Of a stretch of DNA of 37,220 nucleotides, positions 25,693 through 34,239 are shown piece by piece. The notes below the pieces were generated by a model, which was given only the letters and a program-made list of their open reading frames with translations, ran no database searches and was not told where the DNA came from. How positions within the stretch are numbered: the stretch's first letter is position 1; every line of letters starts with the position of its first letter. The DNA comes from an uncultured Rhodopila sp. (GTDB lineage: Bacteria; Pseudomonadota; Alphaproteobacteria; Acetobacterales; Acetobacteraceae). A program made the translations under genes and the position numbers. The stretch lies in contig NZ_CAIWTY010000053.1 of the NCBI RefSeq assembly GCF_903915725.1, positions 1 to 37,220 on the forward strand, read 5' to 3'.

Positions 25693-26739
25693 ATGGGACA
25701 TAACATCGCGCTCAACTTTGAGGACGGCGTCACCCGCTTCGTGGAATGCCGGCCCGGTGAAACGGTCGCCGAGGCATCATATCGCGTCGGCATCAACATC
25801 CCGCTCGACTGCCGCGACGGCGCGTGTGGCACCTGCAAATGCCACGCCGAGTCCGGGGATTATGACGGCGGCGACTACATCGAGGACGCGCTGACGGATG
25901 AGGAGGCGGCACAGGGTTACGCGCTCGCCTGCCAGATGCGGCCGAAAACCGACCTTGTTATCGCCATCGCCGCGTCGTCGGAGGTCTGCAAGACCGCGGG
26001 CCAGAACTTCAAGGCACGGCTGAACGCGGTGGAGAGGCTGTCCCCGACCTCCATAGCGTTCTCGCTGTCGCTGGAGGGCAATGACGGCCTCGGCTACCTG
26101 GCTGGCCAGTACGTCAACGTGCTGGTGCCGGGCACCGACCAACGGCGGTCGTACTCGTTCAGTTCCCCGCCCGGGGCGACCGAGCTGTCGTTTCTTATCC
26201 GTGATATACCGCGGGGTGTGATGAGCACCTTTCTAAGGGAGAATGCCAGGCCCGGGACGCAGATGGAATTCATCGGCCCGTCCGGCAGCTTCTACCTGCG
26301 CGAGATCAAGCGCCCGCTGCTGTTCCTCGCCGGTGGCACCGGCCTGGCGCCGTTTCTTTCGATGCTCGGCCGGATCGCCGCCACCGGCAGCGCGCACCCT
26401 GTCCACTTGGTTTATGGCGTGACCAACGACGAAGATCTTGTCGGCGTGGACCAACTGGAGCGGTTCGCCGCGCGCATCCCCAACTTTACGTTCTCCTGCT
26501 GCGTCGCGGCGGACGCGAGTTCCTATCCGCGGAAGGGCTACGTGACCCGCTACATCGAACCCGCCCATGTCAACGACGGAGACGTCGATGTCTATCTGTG
26601 CGGACCCCCGCCGATGGTCGAGGCGGTGCGTGGCTGGCTTGGCGAACAGGGCATCGCGCCGGCGAATTTCTACTTCGAGAAATTCTCACCGAGCGGCGCC
26701 GTGACCGCCATCGGCGAAATCCACCGGCAAGCCGCGTGA
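25693..26739 (+). CDS. benC: benzoate 1,2-dioxygenase electron transfer component
   Basis: BenC passes electrons from NADH to the BenAB oxygenase. The 348-residue protein has an N-terminal [2Fe-2S] ferredoxin domain (Cys40, Cys45, Cys48, Cys80), an FAD domain with RRSYSFSS near 151-158, and an NAD domain with LFLAGGTGLAPFLSML near 213 and VYLCGPPPMVEAV near 303. GGAGGAGG precedes the ATG. It is similar in layout to the reductase at 12723-13745, so the window carries two members of this reductase family in different pathways. Confidence 0.95.
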   Translation: MGHNIALNFEDGVTRFVECRPGETVAEASYRVGINIPLDCRDGACGTCKCHAESGDYDGGDYIEDALTDEEAAQGYALACQMRPKTDLVIAIAASSEVCKTAGQNFKARLNAVERLSPTSIAFSLSLEGNDGLGYLAGQYVNVLVPGTDQRRSYSFSSPPGATELSFLIRDIPRGVMSTFLRENARPGTQMEFIGPSGSFYLREIKRPLLFLAGGTGLAPFLSMLGRIAATGSAHPVHLVYGVTNDEDLVGVDQLERFAARIPNFTFSCCVAADASSYPRKGYVTRYIEPAHVNDGDVDVYLCGPPPMVEAVRGWLGEQGIAPANFYFEKFSPSGAVTAIGEIHRQAA

Positions 26740-26746
26740 GGAGGTC

Positions 26747-27535
26747 ATGATGATCCACGCAAACCGCTTCGCCGGTAAAACCGCTATCGTTACCGGAGCG
26801 GCACAAGGGATCGGCCGGGAGGTCACCCTGCGGCTGGCCCGGGAAGGGGCCAGCGTGGCCTTGGTAGATCGTTCGGATCTGGTCGAGCAGGTCCGAAACG
26901 AAGCCGAGGCGGCCGGCGCCCGGGCGATCGCGATCATTGCTGATTTGGAAACCTTCGCCGGCGCGACCACCGCCATCGACACCGCCGGAGAACGCTTCGG
27001 CCGGATCGACATCCTGGTCAACAATGTCGGTGGCACGATCTGGGCAAAACCTTACGCGGCCTATGAGCCGGAGCAGATCGAGGCCGAAATCCGCCGATCG
27101 CTGTTTCCGACCTTGTGGTGCTGCCGGGCGGTGCTGCCGGCGATGGTGCAGGGCGGCGGCGGAACGATCGTCAACGTCTCATCCGTTGCCACGCGCGGCA
27201 TCAACCGCGTCCCCTACGCGGCGGCCAAGGGCGGGGTGAACGCCATCACCGCCTGCCTGGCCATGGAGTATGCCGAGCATGGAATACGCGTCTGCGGCGT
27301 GGCTCCGGGTGGCACGGAGGCGCCGCCGCGGCGCATTCCGCGCAACGCCGTGCCGCCCTCGGAACAAGAAGCCCGGTGGTATCAACAGGTCGTTGACCAG
27401 ACAACCTCATCCAGCCTGATGAAACGATATGGCACCACCGAGGAACAGGCCGCGGCGATCCTGTTCCTGGCCTCCGACGAGGCTTCCTACATCACCGGCG
27501 TAACACTGCCCGTCGCGGGCGGCGACCTTGGCTAA
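26747..27535 (+). CDS. benD: 1,6-dihydroxycyclohexa-2,4-diene-1-carboxylate dehydrogenase
   Basis: BenD oxidises and decarboxylates the benzoate cis-diol to catechol, using NAD+. It is a short-chain dehydrogenase of 262 residues: cofactor motif VTGAAQGIGRE near 15-25, NNVGG near 88, the catalytic serine in NVSSVAT, and the YAAAK motif with Tyr and Lys near 156-160. The first ATG (26747) is two bases from AGGAGG, so the next codon, ATG at 26750, is equally possible as the true start. It lies 7 bp after benC and 27 bp before catA. Confidence 0.93.
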   Translation: MMIHANRFAGKTAIVTGAAQGIGREVTLRLAREGASVALVDRSDLVEQVRNEAEAAGARAIAIIADLETFAGATTAIDTAGERFGRIDILVNNVGGTIWAKPYAAYEPEQIEAEIRRSLFPTLWCCRAVLPAMVQGGGGTIVNVSSVATRGINRVPYAAAKGGVNAITACLAMEYAEHGIRVCGVAPGGTEAPPRRIPRNAVPPSEQEARWYQQVVDQTTSSSLMKRYGTTEEQAAAILFLASDEASYITGVTLPVAGGDLG

Positions 27536-27562
27536 CGAAACGTAAATCACGGAGGACGCAAA

Positions 27563-28492
27563 ATGAGTGAATCCCTAATAAACACGCAGGAAGTGAAAGA
27601 CCTGATCACCAAGGTGAGCGGCATGACCAATGATGCCGGCAATCCGCGGATGAAGCGAATCATGCAACGGCTGATATCCGACCTGTTCCGCACCATCGAA
27701 GACTTTGATGTCCAGCCCGACGAATTCTGGTCCGCGGTGAGCTATATCACCGCACTCGGCCAGGCGAACGAAGCCGGACTGCTGGTGCCGGGTCTCGGCA
27801 TCGAAACCTTCCTCGATCTGCGCATGGACGAGGCGGAGCGCAAAGCCGGTATCGAGGGCGGCACGCCCCGCACGATCGAAGGCCCGCTTTACGTGGCCGG
27901 CGCACCGCTGTCCAAGGGCGAGGCGCGGCTTGATGATGGCAGCGAGCAGGGGGAAGTCCTGTTCATGGACGGCCAGGTGCGCGACATGCACGGCAAGCCG
28001 GTCGCCGGCGCCATCGTCGATGTCTGGCATGCCAACACCCTCGGCGGGTACTCGTTCTTCGATCCGTCGCAGCCCAAATACAACCTACGCCGCCGCATCG
28101 AAACCGATGGCGAGGGACGCTACACGTTCCGGTCCCTGCTGCCCTCGGGCTATTGCTGCCCGCCGAACGGCCAGACGCAGAAGTTGCTGGACCAACTCGG
28201 CCGTCACGGCAACCGCCCGGCGCATATCCACTTCTTCGTCTCGGCACCGAACTATCGCCAACTGACGACGCAGATCAACATCGACGGCGATGCTTATCTG
28301 CACGACGACTTCGCCTTCGCCACGCGCGACGGGTTGATCCCGCAAGTGCGGCGTTCAACCGATCAGGCGGCGATCCACGCTCGGGGCCTGAACGCACCGT
28401 TCGCCGAGATCACCTTCGATTTCGTTTTGCACCCGGAGAGCGCGGTGGCACCGAAAACCGTGGTGACTCGGGCGCACGCCGAAGCCGCCTGA
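27563..28492 (+). CDS. catA: catechol 1,2-dioxygenase
   Basis: CatA cleaves catechol between the hydroxyls (ortho cleavage) to cis,cis-muconate with a non-haem Fe(III). The 309-residue protein has an N-terminal helical linker domain and a beta-sandwich. Iron ligands are visible as Tyr163 in GGYSFFD, Tyr197 in PSGYC, and His221 and His223 in RPAHIHFF. The substrate segment TIEGPLYVAGAP is near 104-115. GGAGG precedes the ATG. It is followed by a strong hairpin with a T-run before catB. Confidence 0.96.
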   Translation: MSESLINTQEVKDLITKVSGMTNDAGNPRMKRIMQRLISDLFRTIEDFDVQPDEFWSAVSYITALGQANEAGLLVPGLGIETFLDLRMDEAERKAGIEGGTPRTIEGPLYVAGAPLSKGEARLDDGSEQGEVLFMDGQVRDMHGKPVAGAIVDVWHANTLGGYSFFDPSQPKYNLRRRIETDGEGRYTFRSLLPSGYCCPPNGQTQKLLDQLGRHGNRPAHIHFFVSAPNYRQLTTQINIDGDAYLHDDFAFATRDGLIPQVRRSTDQAAIHARGLNAPFAEITFDFVLHPESAVAPKTVVTRAHAEAA

Positions 28493-28499
28493 CGCCTTA

Positions 28500-28531
28500 C
28501 CCGGCCGCCGATGGCGGCGGCCGGGCTTTTT
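28500..28531 (+). terminator. intrinsic terminator between catA and catB
   Basis: CCCGGCCGCC (28500-28509) and GGCGGCCGGG (28516-28525) form a perfect ten-base-pair stem with a six-base loop, followed by CTTTTT. It starts 8 bp after the catA stop and ends 14 bp before the catB start codon. It is the best intrinsic terminator in the window and would reduce catBC expression relative to benABCD-catA. Confidence 0.8.
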
Positions 28532-28544
28532 CGCGGAGCCAATC

Positions 28545-29696
28545 ATGCCGGACACAACCCTCCCCGACGACCTGAAGCGCGACCTGACGATCAGTGCGAT
28601 CAAGAGCACGATCGTGGATGTGCCGACGGTTCGGAAACACAAGCTGTCTTCCCTGTCCGTCACCGCGCAGAGCTATGTCATCGTCGAATTGCGCCTCGGC
28701 AACGGCGTTATCGGCATCGGTGAAGCTGCAACACTCGGCGGCCCGCGATGGAGCGAGGAATGCGTCGAGAGTATCAAGGCAACGATCGATACCTACCTGG
28801 CGCCCGCTCTTATCGGCGCGGCGGCGGAGCGCTTCGAAGCCGCCCGTGTCCGGATGGACGAAGCGGCAAAACGCAACAATGCCGCGAAGGGCGCCCTCGA
28901 GAGCGCTCTATTCGACGCTGTCGGCAAAACCCTGGGCGTGCCGGCGGTGCAGCTTCTGGGTGGCGTGGTGCGCGACAGCGTGCCGGTGATCTGGACCCTC
29001 GCATCCGGCGATCCCGGCCAGGAAATCGAGGAGGCGGAACGGAAAATAGCCGCCCGCCTGCACAACACGTTCAAAGTCAAGGTTGGCGCCCAGGCGCCGG
29101 ACACCGACATGGCGCGCATGCGGCGGCTCGCCAGCGCGCTGGAAGGCCGGGCAACCCTGATCGTCGACGCCAATCAGGCATGGGACGAAACCACGGCGCT
29201 GCGCTGCCTCCCGATCTTGGCGGAGATCGGCGTCACTCTGGTGGAGCAGCCGCTGCCGGCCTGGGACCTCCCCGGCATGGCGCGCCTGCGCGCACGCTCC
29301 GCCGTGCCGCTGATGGCCGATGAGTGCGTGTTCTCGAGCCACGACATGCTGGACGTAGCACGTGCCGGCGCGGCCGATGTCGTGTCGTTGAAACTCGTCA
29401 AGCATGGCGGACTATTAGCGACGCGCGATGTCGCGGCCGTCGCCCGGGCCGCCGGCATCGGCCTTTACGGCGGCTGCCTGCTGGAAAGTTCCATAGGTGC
29501 GGCGGCGCACTTGCACGTCTTCGCCGGACTGCGAGATCTGACATGGGGCTGCGAGCATTTTGGCCCGCAGATCCTTACCGGCGATCTGGTGACGGAGCCG
29601 CTGCGTTTCGAGGATTTCCGCATCCACCTGCCTGCCGGCCCGGGCCTTGGTGTCACGCTCGATCCGGATCAACTGCGGCGCTACGCGCGACAATAG
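28545..29696 (+). CDS. catB: muconate cycloisomerase
   Basis: CatB converts cis,cis-muconate to (+)-muconolactone. It belongs to the enolase superfamily; the 383-residue length is typical. The capping domain ends with a NNAAKGALESALFDAVGK helix. The barrel holds the catalytic lysine pair in FKVKVG near 178, metal ligands in VDANQAWD near 208, VEQPL near 234 and MADECV near 259, and the second lysine in LKLVKHGG near 283. No closer TATA-like promoter is seen between the preceding terminator and this gene, so it depends on readthrough or a weak start site. catC follows after 11 bp. Confidence 0.95.
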   Translation: MPDTTLPDDLKRDLTISAIKSTIVDVPTVRKHKLSSLSVTAQSYVIVELRLGNGVIGIGEAATLGGPRWSEECVESIKATIDTYLAPALIGAAAERFEAARVRMDEAAKRNNAAKGALESALFDAVGKTLGVPAVQLLGGVVRDSVPVIWTLASGDPGQEIEEAERKIAARLHNTFKVKVGAQAPDTDMARMRRLASALEGRATLIVDANQAWDETTALRCLPILAEIGVTLVEQPLPAWDLPGMARLRARSAVPLMADECVFSSHDMLDVARAGAADVVSLKLVKHGGLLATRDVAAVARAAGIGLYGGCLLESSIGAAAHLHVFAGLRDLTWGCEHFGPQILTGDLVTEPLRFEDFRIHLPAGPGLGVTLDPDQLRRYARQ

Positions 29697-29707
29697 GGAA
29701 AAGATCA

Positions 29708-29992
29708 ATGTTGTATTGCGTCCAAATGGAAGTGCGCATTCCACACGACCTGGACCCGTCGCACGCCGATACCCTGAAGGCGGATGAAAAGGCTCGCGCG
29801 CAGGAACTCCAGCGTGCCGGCAAGTGGGTTCACTTGTGGAGGGTGGCCGGACGCTACGCCAATGTCAGCGTTTTCGATGTGACGGACCACGACGAGCTGC
29901 ACAGCATCCTGTCGTCCTTGCCGCTTTTCCCGTTCATGGAGATCACTGTCACGCCGCTCGCGCGGCATCCTTCGGCAATTGCCCAAGCATGA
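29708..29992 (+). CDS. catC: muconolactone delta-isomerase
   Basis: CatC isomerises muconolactone to beta-ketoadipate enol-lactone. The 94-residue protein has the family's usual small size and sequence: MLYCVQMEVRIPHDLDP at the start, a KADEKARAQELQRAGKWVHLWR helix-strand, and the end LFPFMEITVTPLARHPS. It closes the ben-cat row. The next enzyme, enol-lactone hydrolase (CatD/PcaD), is not here, so the pathway must continue with genes elsewhere. Confidence 0.96.
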   Translation: MLYCVQMEVRIPHDLDPSHADTLKADEKARAQELQRAGKWVHLWRVAGRYANVSVFDVTDHDELHSILSSLPLFPFMEITVTPLARHPSAIAQA

Positions 29993-30255
29993 CGCTGCTA
30001 ACCATGTAGTGAGCAGCCATGGCGGCATCCACCGGACTTCGCCGCCACACGGGCGGGCGCCGCCGCCGCCTCTGCTGTGCTAAGTCAGCGTTCGCTCTAC
30101 CGGATTGTGAACCAAAAAGCTGCCGTTCTGCTTGCGTGAAGAGTTTCGGATACCGCTTGGCGTCCGAAAGTCCGCGAGGAACAAACCCGCGGTGTCCGGT
30201 CGGCGCGGCGCATGTCCGCGGTCGGCCGGACACGGTCCCCCTCGTCGGGCGCCGA
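29993..30255. other. intergenic stretch after catC
   Basis: No gene is seen. GTGTCCGG (30192-30199) and CCGGACAC (30226-30233) form an eight-base-pair stem, with CGCGG/CCGCG pairing inside. It could end transcripts converging from catC and the minus-strand gene, but there is no T-run on either side. Confidence 0.4.
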
Positions 30256-31403
30256 TCAACGTCCGAACAGAGCCTTGAGCGCGTTCAACTCGGGAGCTGA
30301 AACGGTTTCGATATCGCTCCACCGCGAATCGGGCTGAATGGCCACCGGAAAGAATTGACCGACCACGATGCCGCCTTTTCCCGAGCCGCGGCGAACGCCG
30401 ACCTGAACGAAAAGCCCGTCGCTCAGCATCACGCGCGCCTGCGCCTCCGCCTGCGGGATAACCCCCTGCTGCTGCACGATTTGCATGGCCTCATCCAGGC
30501 GCGCCATGACCTGCGCCGGGGTGGTGCCGGGCGGCCACATCGTCGCGGCGTTTTTGACATTCTGAATGGTGCCGAAGTCGAAGTACTCGTATGTGTGCCG
30601 GTCCAGCATGTGCTTCCAGTTGACGTCGCTCAGACCATAACTCGCAGCATTCGGCGGTTGAAAAAATGTTTTGGCAGGTTGGGCGGAGAACATCCCTGAC
30701 AGCCGCGCGAGCGCGTTGGCTCGATCCGTATTGCCATGGACGAGATTAAGGAGGCTGACCGCCGAGCCATTCGGCGCCTGACGGTTGAGGATCGTCTCGA
30801 GTGCGGCCGCGCCGTCGGCACCACCTGTGCGCTGCAAGAGTGCTTGCAGCATGCGCGGATTGTTGCCGGTCAGCGTCAGCAGTCGGCCAACCTGCTCGTC
30901 CCCGGCAGTCTCCCCTCCAACTGGATCAGAATTTGCGCGCTTTCCTGGTCCAGCGCCGGATTTGCCTGGCTTTGGGGGACTACATTGGTGCCGGCGCCAC
31001 CGGCGAGCGCGTCGCGGATCTTACATTGCAACTCACTGCGCAGCGGATTCTGCCCCGCGGATCCGCCGGCGGCAGGTGTCTGCATGCCGATCGGGGTCGC
31101 CCCATCGCCCGGTCCCCGGGGCTGCGACGGGCCGGTCTGCCGCCCACCGGCCGCCGCCTGTTCGGCGAAGGCGCCGCGCGCAGCCAGGCCGTCGCAAAAG
31201 AGCTTGCCCGAGCGCATGGCGACGTCGAACACCGACTCGCCCGGCTGCGCCTGCTGCTTGAAATCGTTAACAAGAGCGGTGATCGATCCCACCCGGGCGA
31301 CCAGTTGCCCGATCCTCGTAGCGACGATGAAACGCCGAGCGGGCAGAGCAGCGGCGTAGGCAACCGCCGCCGCCAAAGGCAGTCCCAGCAGGTTCTGGCG
31401 CAT
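30256..31403 (-). pseudogene. frameshifted hypothetical gene with toxin-like C-terminus
   Basis: Two minus-strand frames, 30876-31403 and 30256-30852, are one gene split by a single missing base. The first frame reads well to QILIQLEG. The second reads coherently upstream of its first ATG as ETAGDEQVGRLLTLTGNNP. Adding one G to the GGGG run at 30912-30915 joins them into 382 residues. The N-terminus has a hydrophobic stretch (LLGLPLAAAVAYAAALPA). The C-terminal 100 residues have WKHMLDRHTYEYFDF and later GLFVQVGVRRGSGKGG, recalling the H...RH layout of barnase/EndoU-type (BECR) RNase toxins; this is a weak resemblance. A sequencing error in the G run is possible. I do not recognise the protein. 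Confidence 0.6.
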
Positions 31404-31575
31404 CGGCGCCCTCCCCATCCAAAGGGACCGCCGGTGCGCTCCCGTTTCCTCCCGGAAGGACGTTACTTTACGCGCCGAGTGAAGCTGCGACACATTCAGG
31501 TGTACGTGACCAACGCTCTGACTAACCCCGTCCTAACGGCTGCGGCCCCCCGGCCTCAAGACCACGTCCGGCAAA

Positions 31576-32127
31576 TCATGACCCCTGTGCCACCGTTCCG
31601 GCGTGCGTAAAATGTTCCGTTACTTCGGCGACGATAAATCCGAACGTGCTGACCGTCGTGCGGATCAGCGCGGAGCCGTCGCCGCCGTCATACATCCACT
31701 GCTCCATCGTCACGTTCGTCAGCGGATTGCCCGGCGAGCGCGCAAGAACCCATCGCCAGTGGAACGTCCCGCCATCCGCCTCGCCCGCTGCGGTGCCGAC
31801 CATGTCGTTGGCGGTGGCGGCATAGCGGTTCGGGCCGGTCCGCCAGACCGTCCAGCTGCGCTCCAGCGTTTTGCCGTCCTCATAGGTCAGGTGCTGCACC
31901 AGGTGCAGCCGATGGTCCGTGCCGATGAACGCATGGCCGTCGGTAGCGATCCGTTCCGTTGGCGCACCCGAGCGGTCCTCGACCACGCCCCTGGACCGCG
32001 TGTGCCCATCAAAGAAGGCGATAGGATCGAAGGACGGCCCGGCGGGGGCTGCCGGTGCCGAAGGCGCCGTTCCGCCGCAGGCGGTCAGGCTCGCGGCGGC
32101 GCACAAGATCCGCATGGAGAGGCGCAC
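31576..32127 (-). CDS. DUF3833-like lipoprotein
   Basis: This 183-residue protein resembles the DUF3833 family of unknown function. After a lipoprotein signal with lipobox LTAC (about residues 14-17), the family pattern is visible: FFDGHTRSRGVVEDRSG, TYEDGKTLERSWTVWR, MVGTAAGEADGGTFHWRW and a late MEQWMYDGGDGSALIRTTVSTFG. The start is GTG at 32127, with AAGGAA upstream; an ATG four codons later is the alternative. It is divergent from the small lipoprotein gene at 32292. Confidence 0.8.
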   Translation of the reverse strand: MRLSMRILCAAASLTACGGTAPSAPAAPAGPSFDPIAFFDGHTRSRGVVEDRSGAPTERIATDGHAFIGTDHRLHLVQHLTYEDGKTLERSWTVWRTGPNRYAATANDMVGTAAGEADGGTFHWRWVLARSPGNPLTNVTMEQWMYDGGDGSALIRTTVSTFGFIVAEVTEHFTHAGTVAQGS

Positions 32128-32291
32128 GGGCGTTCCTTCGCTTGCAGGCGCCGGGATCGGCTGCCATCACAGATACGGATGGACGGCCGCGGTGGTTCAG
32201 CCGGGTTGCGAAACGGGCCGAAATGAAAGGTGACAGAGCCTGACGCCATCGACCGGTGGACAACCGGCGGGCGAGCGATCAAAGTGCTGCG

Positions 32292-32516
32292 ATGCGAAAT
32301 GTCGTCCTAATCATCGCGTTAATCGGTCTGACGGCCTGCTCCGCCGATCCAAAGGCCCTGGGCATCACCGGTCCGGGCCCGCAGGCGGCACCCGTCGCAC
32401 CGTCCACGAATGAGGACACGGGCAATCCGATCCCCGGCGTGTCCACCTCCGGCTCCTATTACGGTCCGAGCATCGGGCCGATCCAAAGCAACACCGGGTT
32501 CTACGGCTACAACTGA
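32292..32516 (+). CDS. small lipoprotein, conserved hypothetical
   Basis: This 74-residue protein has a lipoprotein signal (VVLIIALIGLTAC, lipobox LTAC, Cys15 as the lipid site). The mature part is proline- and glycine-rich, with NPIPGVSTSGSYYGPSIGPI and a C-terminal FYGYN. I recall similar small lipoproteins in related alphaproteobacteria but know no function. The start at 32292 is where the signal peptide begins. Confidence 0.72.
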   Translation: MRNVVLIIALIGLTACSADPKALGITGPGPQAAPVAPSTNEDTGNPIPGVSTSGSYYGPSIGPIQSNTGFYGYN

Positions 32517-32517
32517 A

Positions 32518-32552
32518 GCGGGGCGGGGAGCCGGAAACCGGCCCCCCGCGCG
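32518..32552. terminator. two-way hairpin between the small lipoprotein gene and leuA
   Basis: GGGGAGCCGG (32525-32534) and CCGGCCCCCC (32538-32547) fold with an AAA loop and one mismatch-containing stretch. The stem sits between convergent stop codons at 32516 and 32560. It has no strong T-run on either strand. Confidence 0.45.
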
Positions 32553-32559
32553 CGACCTA

Positions 32560-34143
32560 TCAGGCCGAAAGCGCCGCCGGCTCGGTGCGTTCCCGCTTCA
32601 CCAGCAGCTTGTTCAGCGCATGGATATAGGCCCGCGCCGAGGCGACGATCGTGTCCGAATCCGCGCCCTGGCCATCCACCATCTTGCCGTTTTCTTCCAG
32701 CCGGACCGTGGTCTTCGCCTGGGCGTCCGTCCCCTCGGTCACCGCCCCCACCGAGAACAGCACCAGATCGGCGGTATGCGGGAAAATTTCGCGAATGGCG
32801 TTGAACGTGGCGTCCACCGGCCCGTTGCCGGATGACTTCGCCGCCTTCACCGCGCCATCGACTTCCAGTTCCAGCTCCGCCCGCGCCGGCCCCTTCGACC
32901 CGGCATGCAGGTCCAGCGAGACGAAACGGATGCGCTCATGGTCGCGCATCACCTCATCGTCCACCAGCGCGACGATGTCCTCGTCGAACACCACCTTCTT
33001 GCGATCCGCCAGATCCTTGAAGCGGCGGAACGCGTCGTTCAGCTTGTTGTCGCCAATGGTGTAGCCCAGCGTCTGCAGCTTGTCGCGGAACGCGGCGCGG
33101 CCGGAGTGCTTGCCCATCACCAGGCTGGATTTCTGCCAGCCGACGCTTTCCGGCAGCATGATCTCATAGGTGCCGGCATGCTTCAGCACGCCATCCTGGT
33201 GGATGCCGGCCTCATGCGCGAAGGCGTTGCGGCCGACGATCGCCTTGTTCGGCTGCACGTCGAAGCCGGTGATCGCCGCCAGCATCTTCGAGACGCGCAG
33301 GATGTTCGGCGTCTTGATGTTGTTGTTGAACGGCACCGCGTCGTGGCGGGTGCGGATCGCCATCACCGCTTCCTCCAGCGAGGCATTTCCGGCCCGTTCG
33401 CCGATGCCGTTGATGGTCGCCTCCACCTGGCGCACGCCACCCCGGATCGCGGCCAGGGTGTTGGCGACGGCCAGGCCGAGATCGTTGTGGTTATGCGTGG
33501 ACAGGATGATCGCGTCGGCTCCCGGCACGCGCGTGCGCACCATGGTGAAGATGCGTTCCATGTCCTCGGGCAGGGCATAGCCGACGGTGTCGGGGATGTT
33601 GATCGTCGTCGCCCCGGCCTTGATCGCGGCCTCGACGCAGCGGCACAGGAAGTCGGGATCCGTGCGGGTGCCGTCCTCGGCGGACCATTCCACGTCGTCG
33701 GTGAACGACCGCGCCAGGGTCACGCTGGCGGTCACCGCCTGAAGCACCTCGTCCGGCTCCATCCGCAGCTTGTATTTCATGTGCAGCGGGCTGGTGGAGA
33801 TGAAGCTGTGGATGCGCTTGCGCTTCGCCGCGCGCACCGCGTCGCCGGCGCGGGCGATGTCTTCGCGGCCGGAGCGGGCCAGACCGCAGATCACAGGGCT
33901 GTCATCGCGCTGGCCGACGGATTCGGCGATCGCCTTGACGCTTTCGTAGTCGCCGGGGGAGGCGATCGGGAAGCCGGCCTCCATCACATCCACGCCGAGC
34001 TCGGTCAGCGCCTCCGCCATGCGGATCTTCTCCTCCAGGTTCATGGAGAAGCCGGGCGACTGCTCGCCATCGCGCAGGGTGGTGTCGAAGATAATGATGC
34101 GGTTGTCGTCCAGCTTGCCGAAGCTGGGATGGTCGATGCTCAT
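32560..34143 (-). CDS. leuA: 2-isopropylmalate synthase
   Basis: LeuA condenses 2-ketoisovalerate with acetyl-CoA, the first step of leucine synthesis. The 527-residue protein contains the catalytic TIM barrel with DTTLRDGEQSPGF at 20-32 and the metal site STHNHNDLGLA near 210. The linker region includes GKHSGRAAFRDKL near 345, and a C-terminal domain of about 120 residues should bind leucine for feedback inhibition. GAGGA lies seven bases before the ATG. The 5' region holds a candidate leucine leader peptide and alternative hairpins, suggesting transcription attenuation. Confidence 0.96.
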   Translation of the reverse strand: MSIDHPSFGKLDDNRIIIFDTTLRDGEQSPGFSMNLEEKIRMAEALTELGVDVMEAGFPIASPGDYESVKAIAESVGQRDDSPVICGLARSGREDIARAGDAVRAAKRKRIHSFISTSPLHMKYKLRMEPDEVLQAVTASVTLARSFTDDVEWSAEDGTRTDPDFLCRCVEAAIKAGATTINIPDTVGYALPEDMERIFTMVRTRVPGADAIILSTHNHNDLGLAVANTLAAIRGGVRQVEATINGIGERAGNASLEEAVMAIRTRHDAVPFNNNIKTPNILRVSKMLAAITGFDVQPNKAIVGRNAFAHEAGIHQDGVLKHAGTYEIMLPESVGWQKSSLVMGKHSGRAAFRDKLQTLGYTIGDNKLNDAFRRFKDLADRKKVVFDEDIVALVDDEVMRDHERIRFVSLDLHAGSKGPARAELELEVDGAVKAAKSSGNGPVDATFNAIREIFPHTADLVLFSVGAVTEGTDAQAKTTVRLEENGKMVDGQGADSDTIVASARAYIHALNKLLVKRERTEPAALSA

Positions 34144-34181
34144 GCGTGGGTCCTCGGGGGATGTACTCGACTCGACTATAG

Positions 34182-34239
34182 GCTCAGGGGTTCCCCTGAG
34201 CGAAGCCGGCGTTCAGCAACCCGGCGTTACGCTCAGGGG
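34182..34239 (-). promoter_or_regulatory. alternative hairpins in the leuA leader (candidate attenuator)
   Basis: Read on the minus strand, CCCCTGAGC (34239-34231), GCTCAGGGG (34201-34193) and CCCCTGAGC (34190-34182) occur in order. The middle segment can pair perfectly with either outer one, giving two exclusive nine-base-pair stems. The first segment contains the stop codon of the Leu-rich leader peptide. A stalled ribosome would favour the first stem, and a finished one the second. The second stem lacks a T-run, so how it would stop transcription is unclear. Confidence 0.6.
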
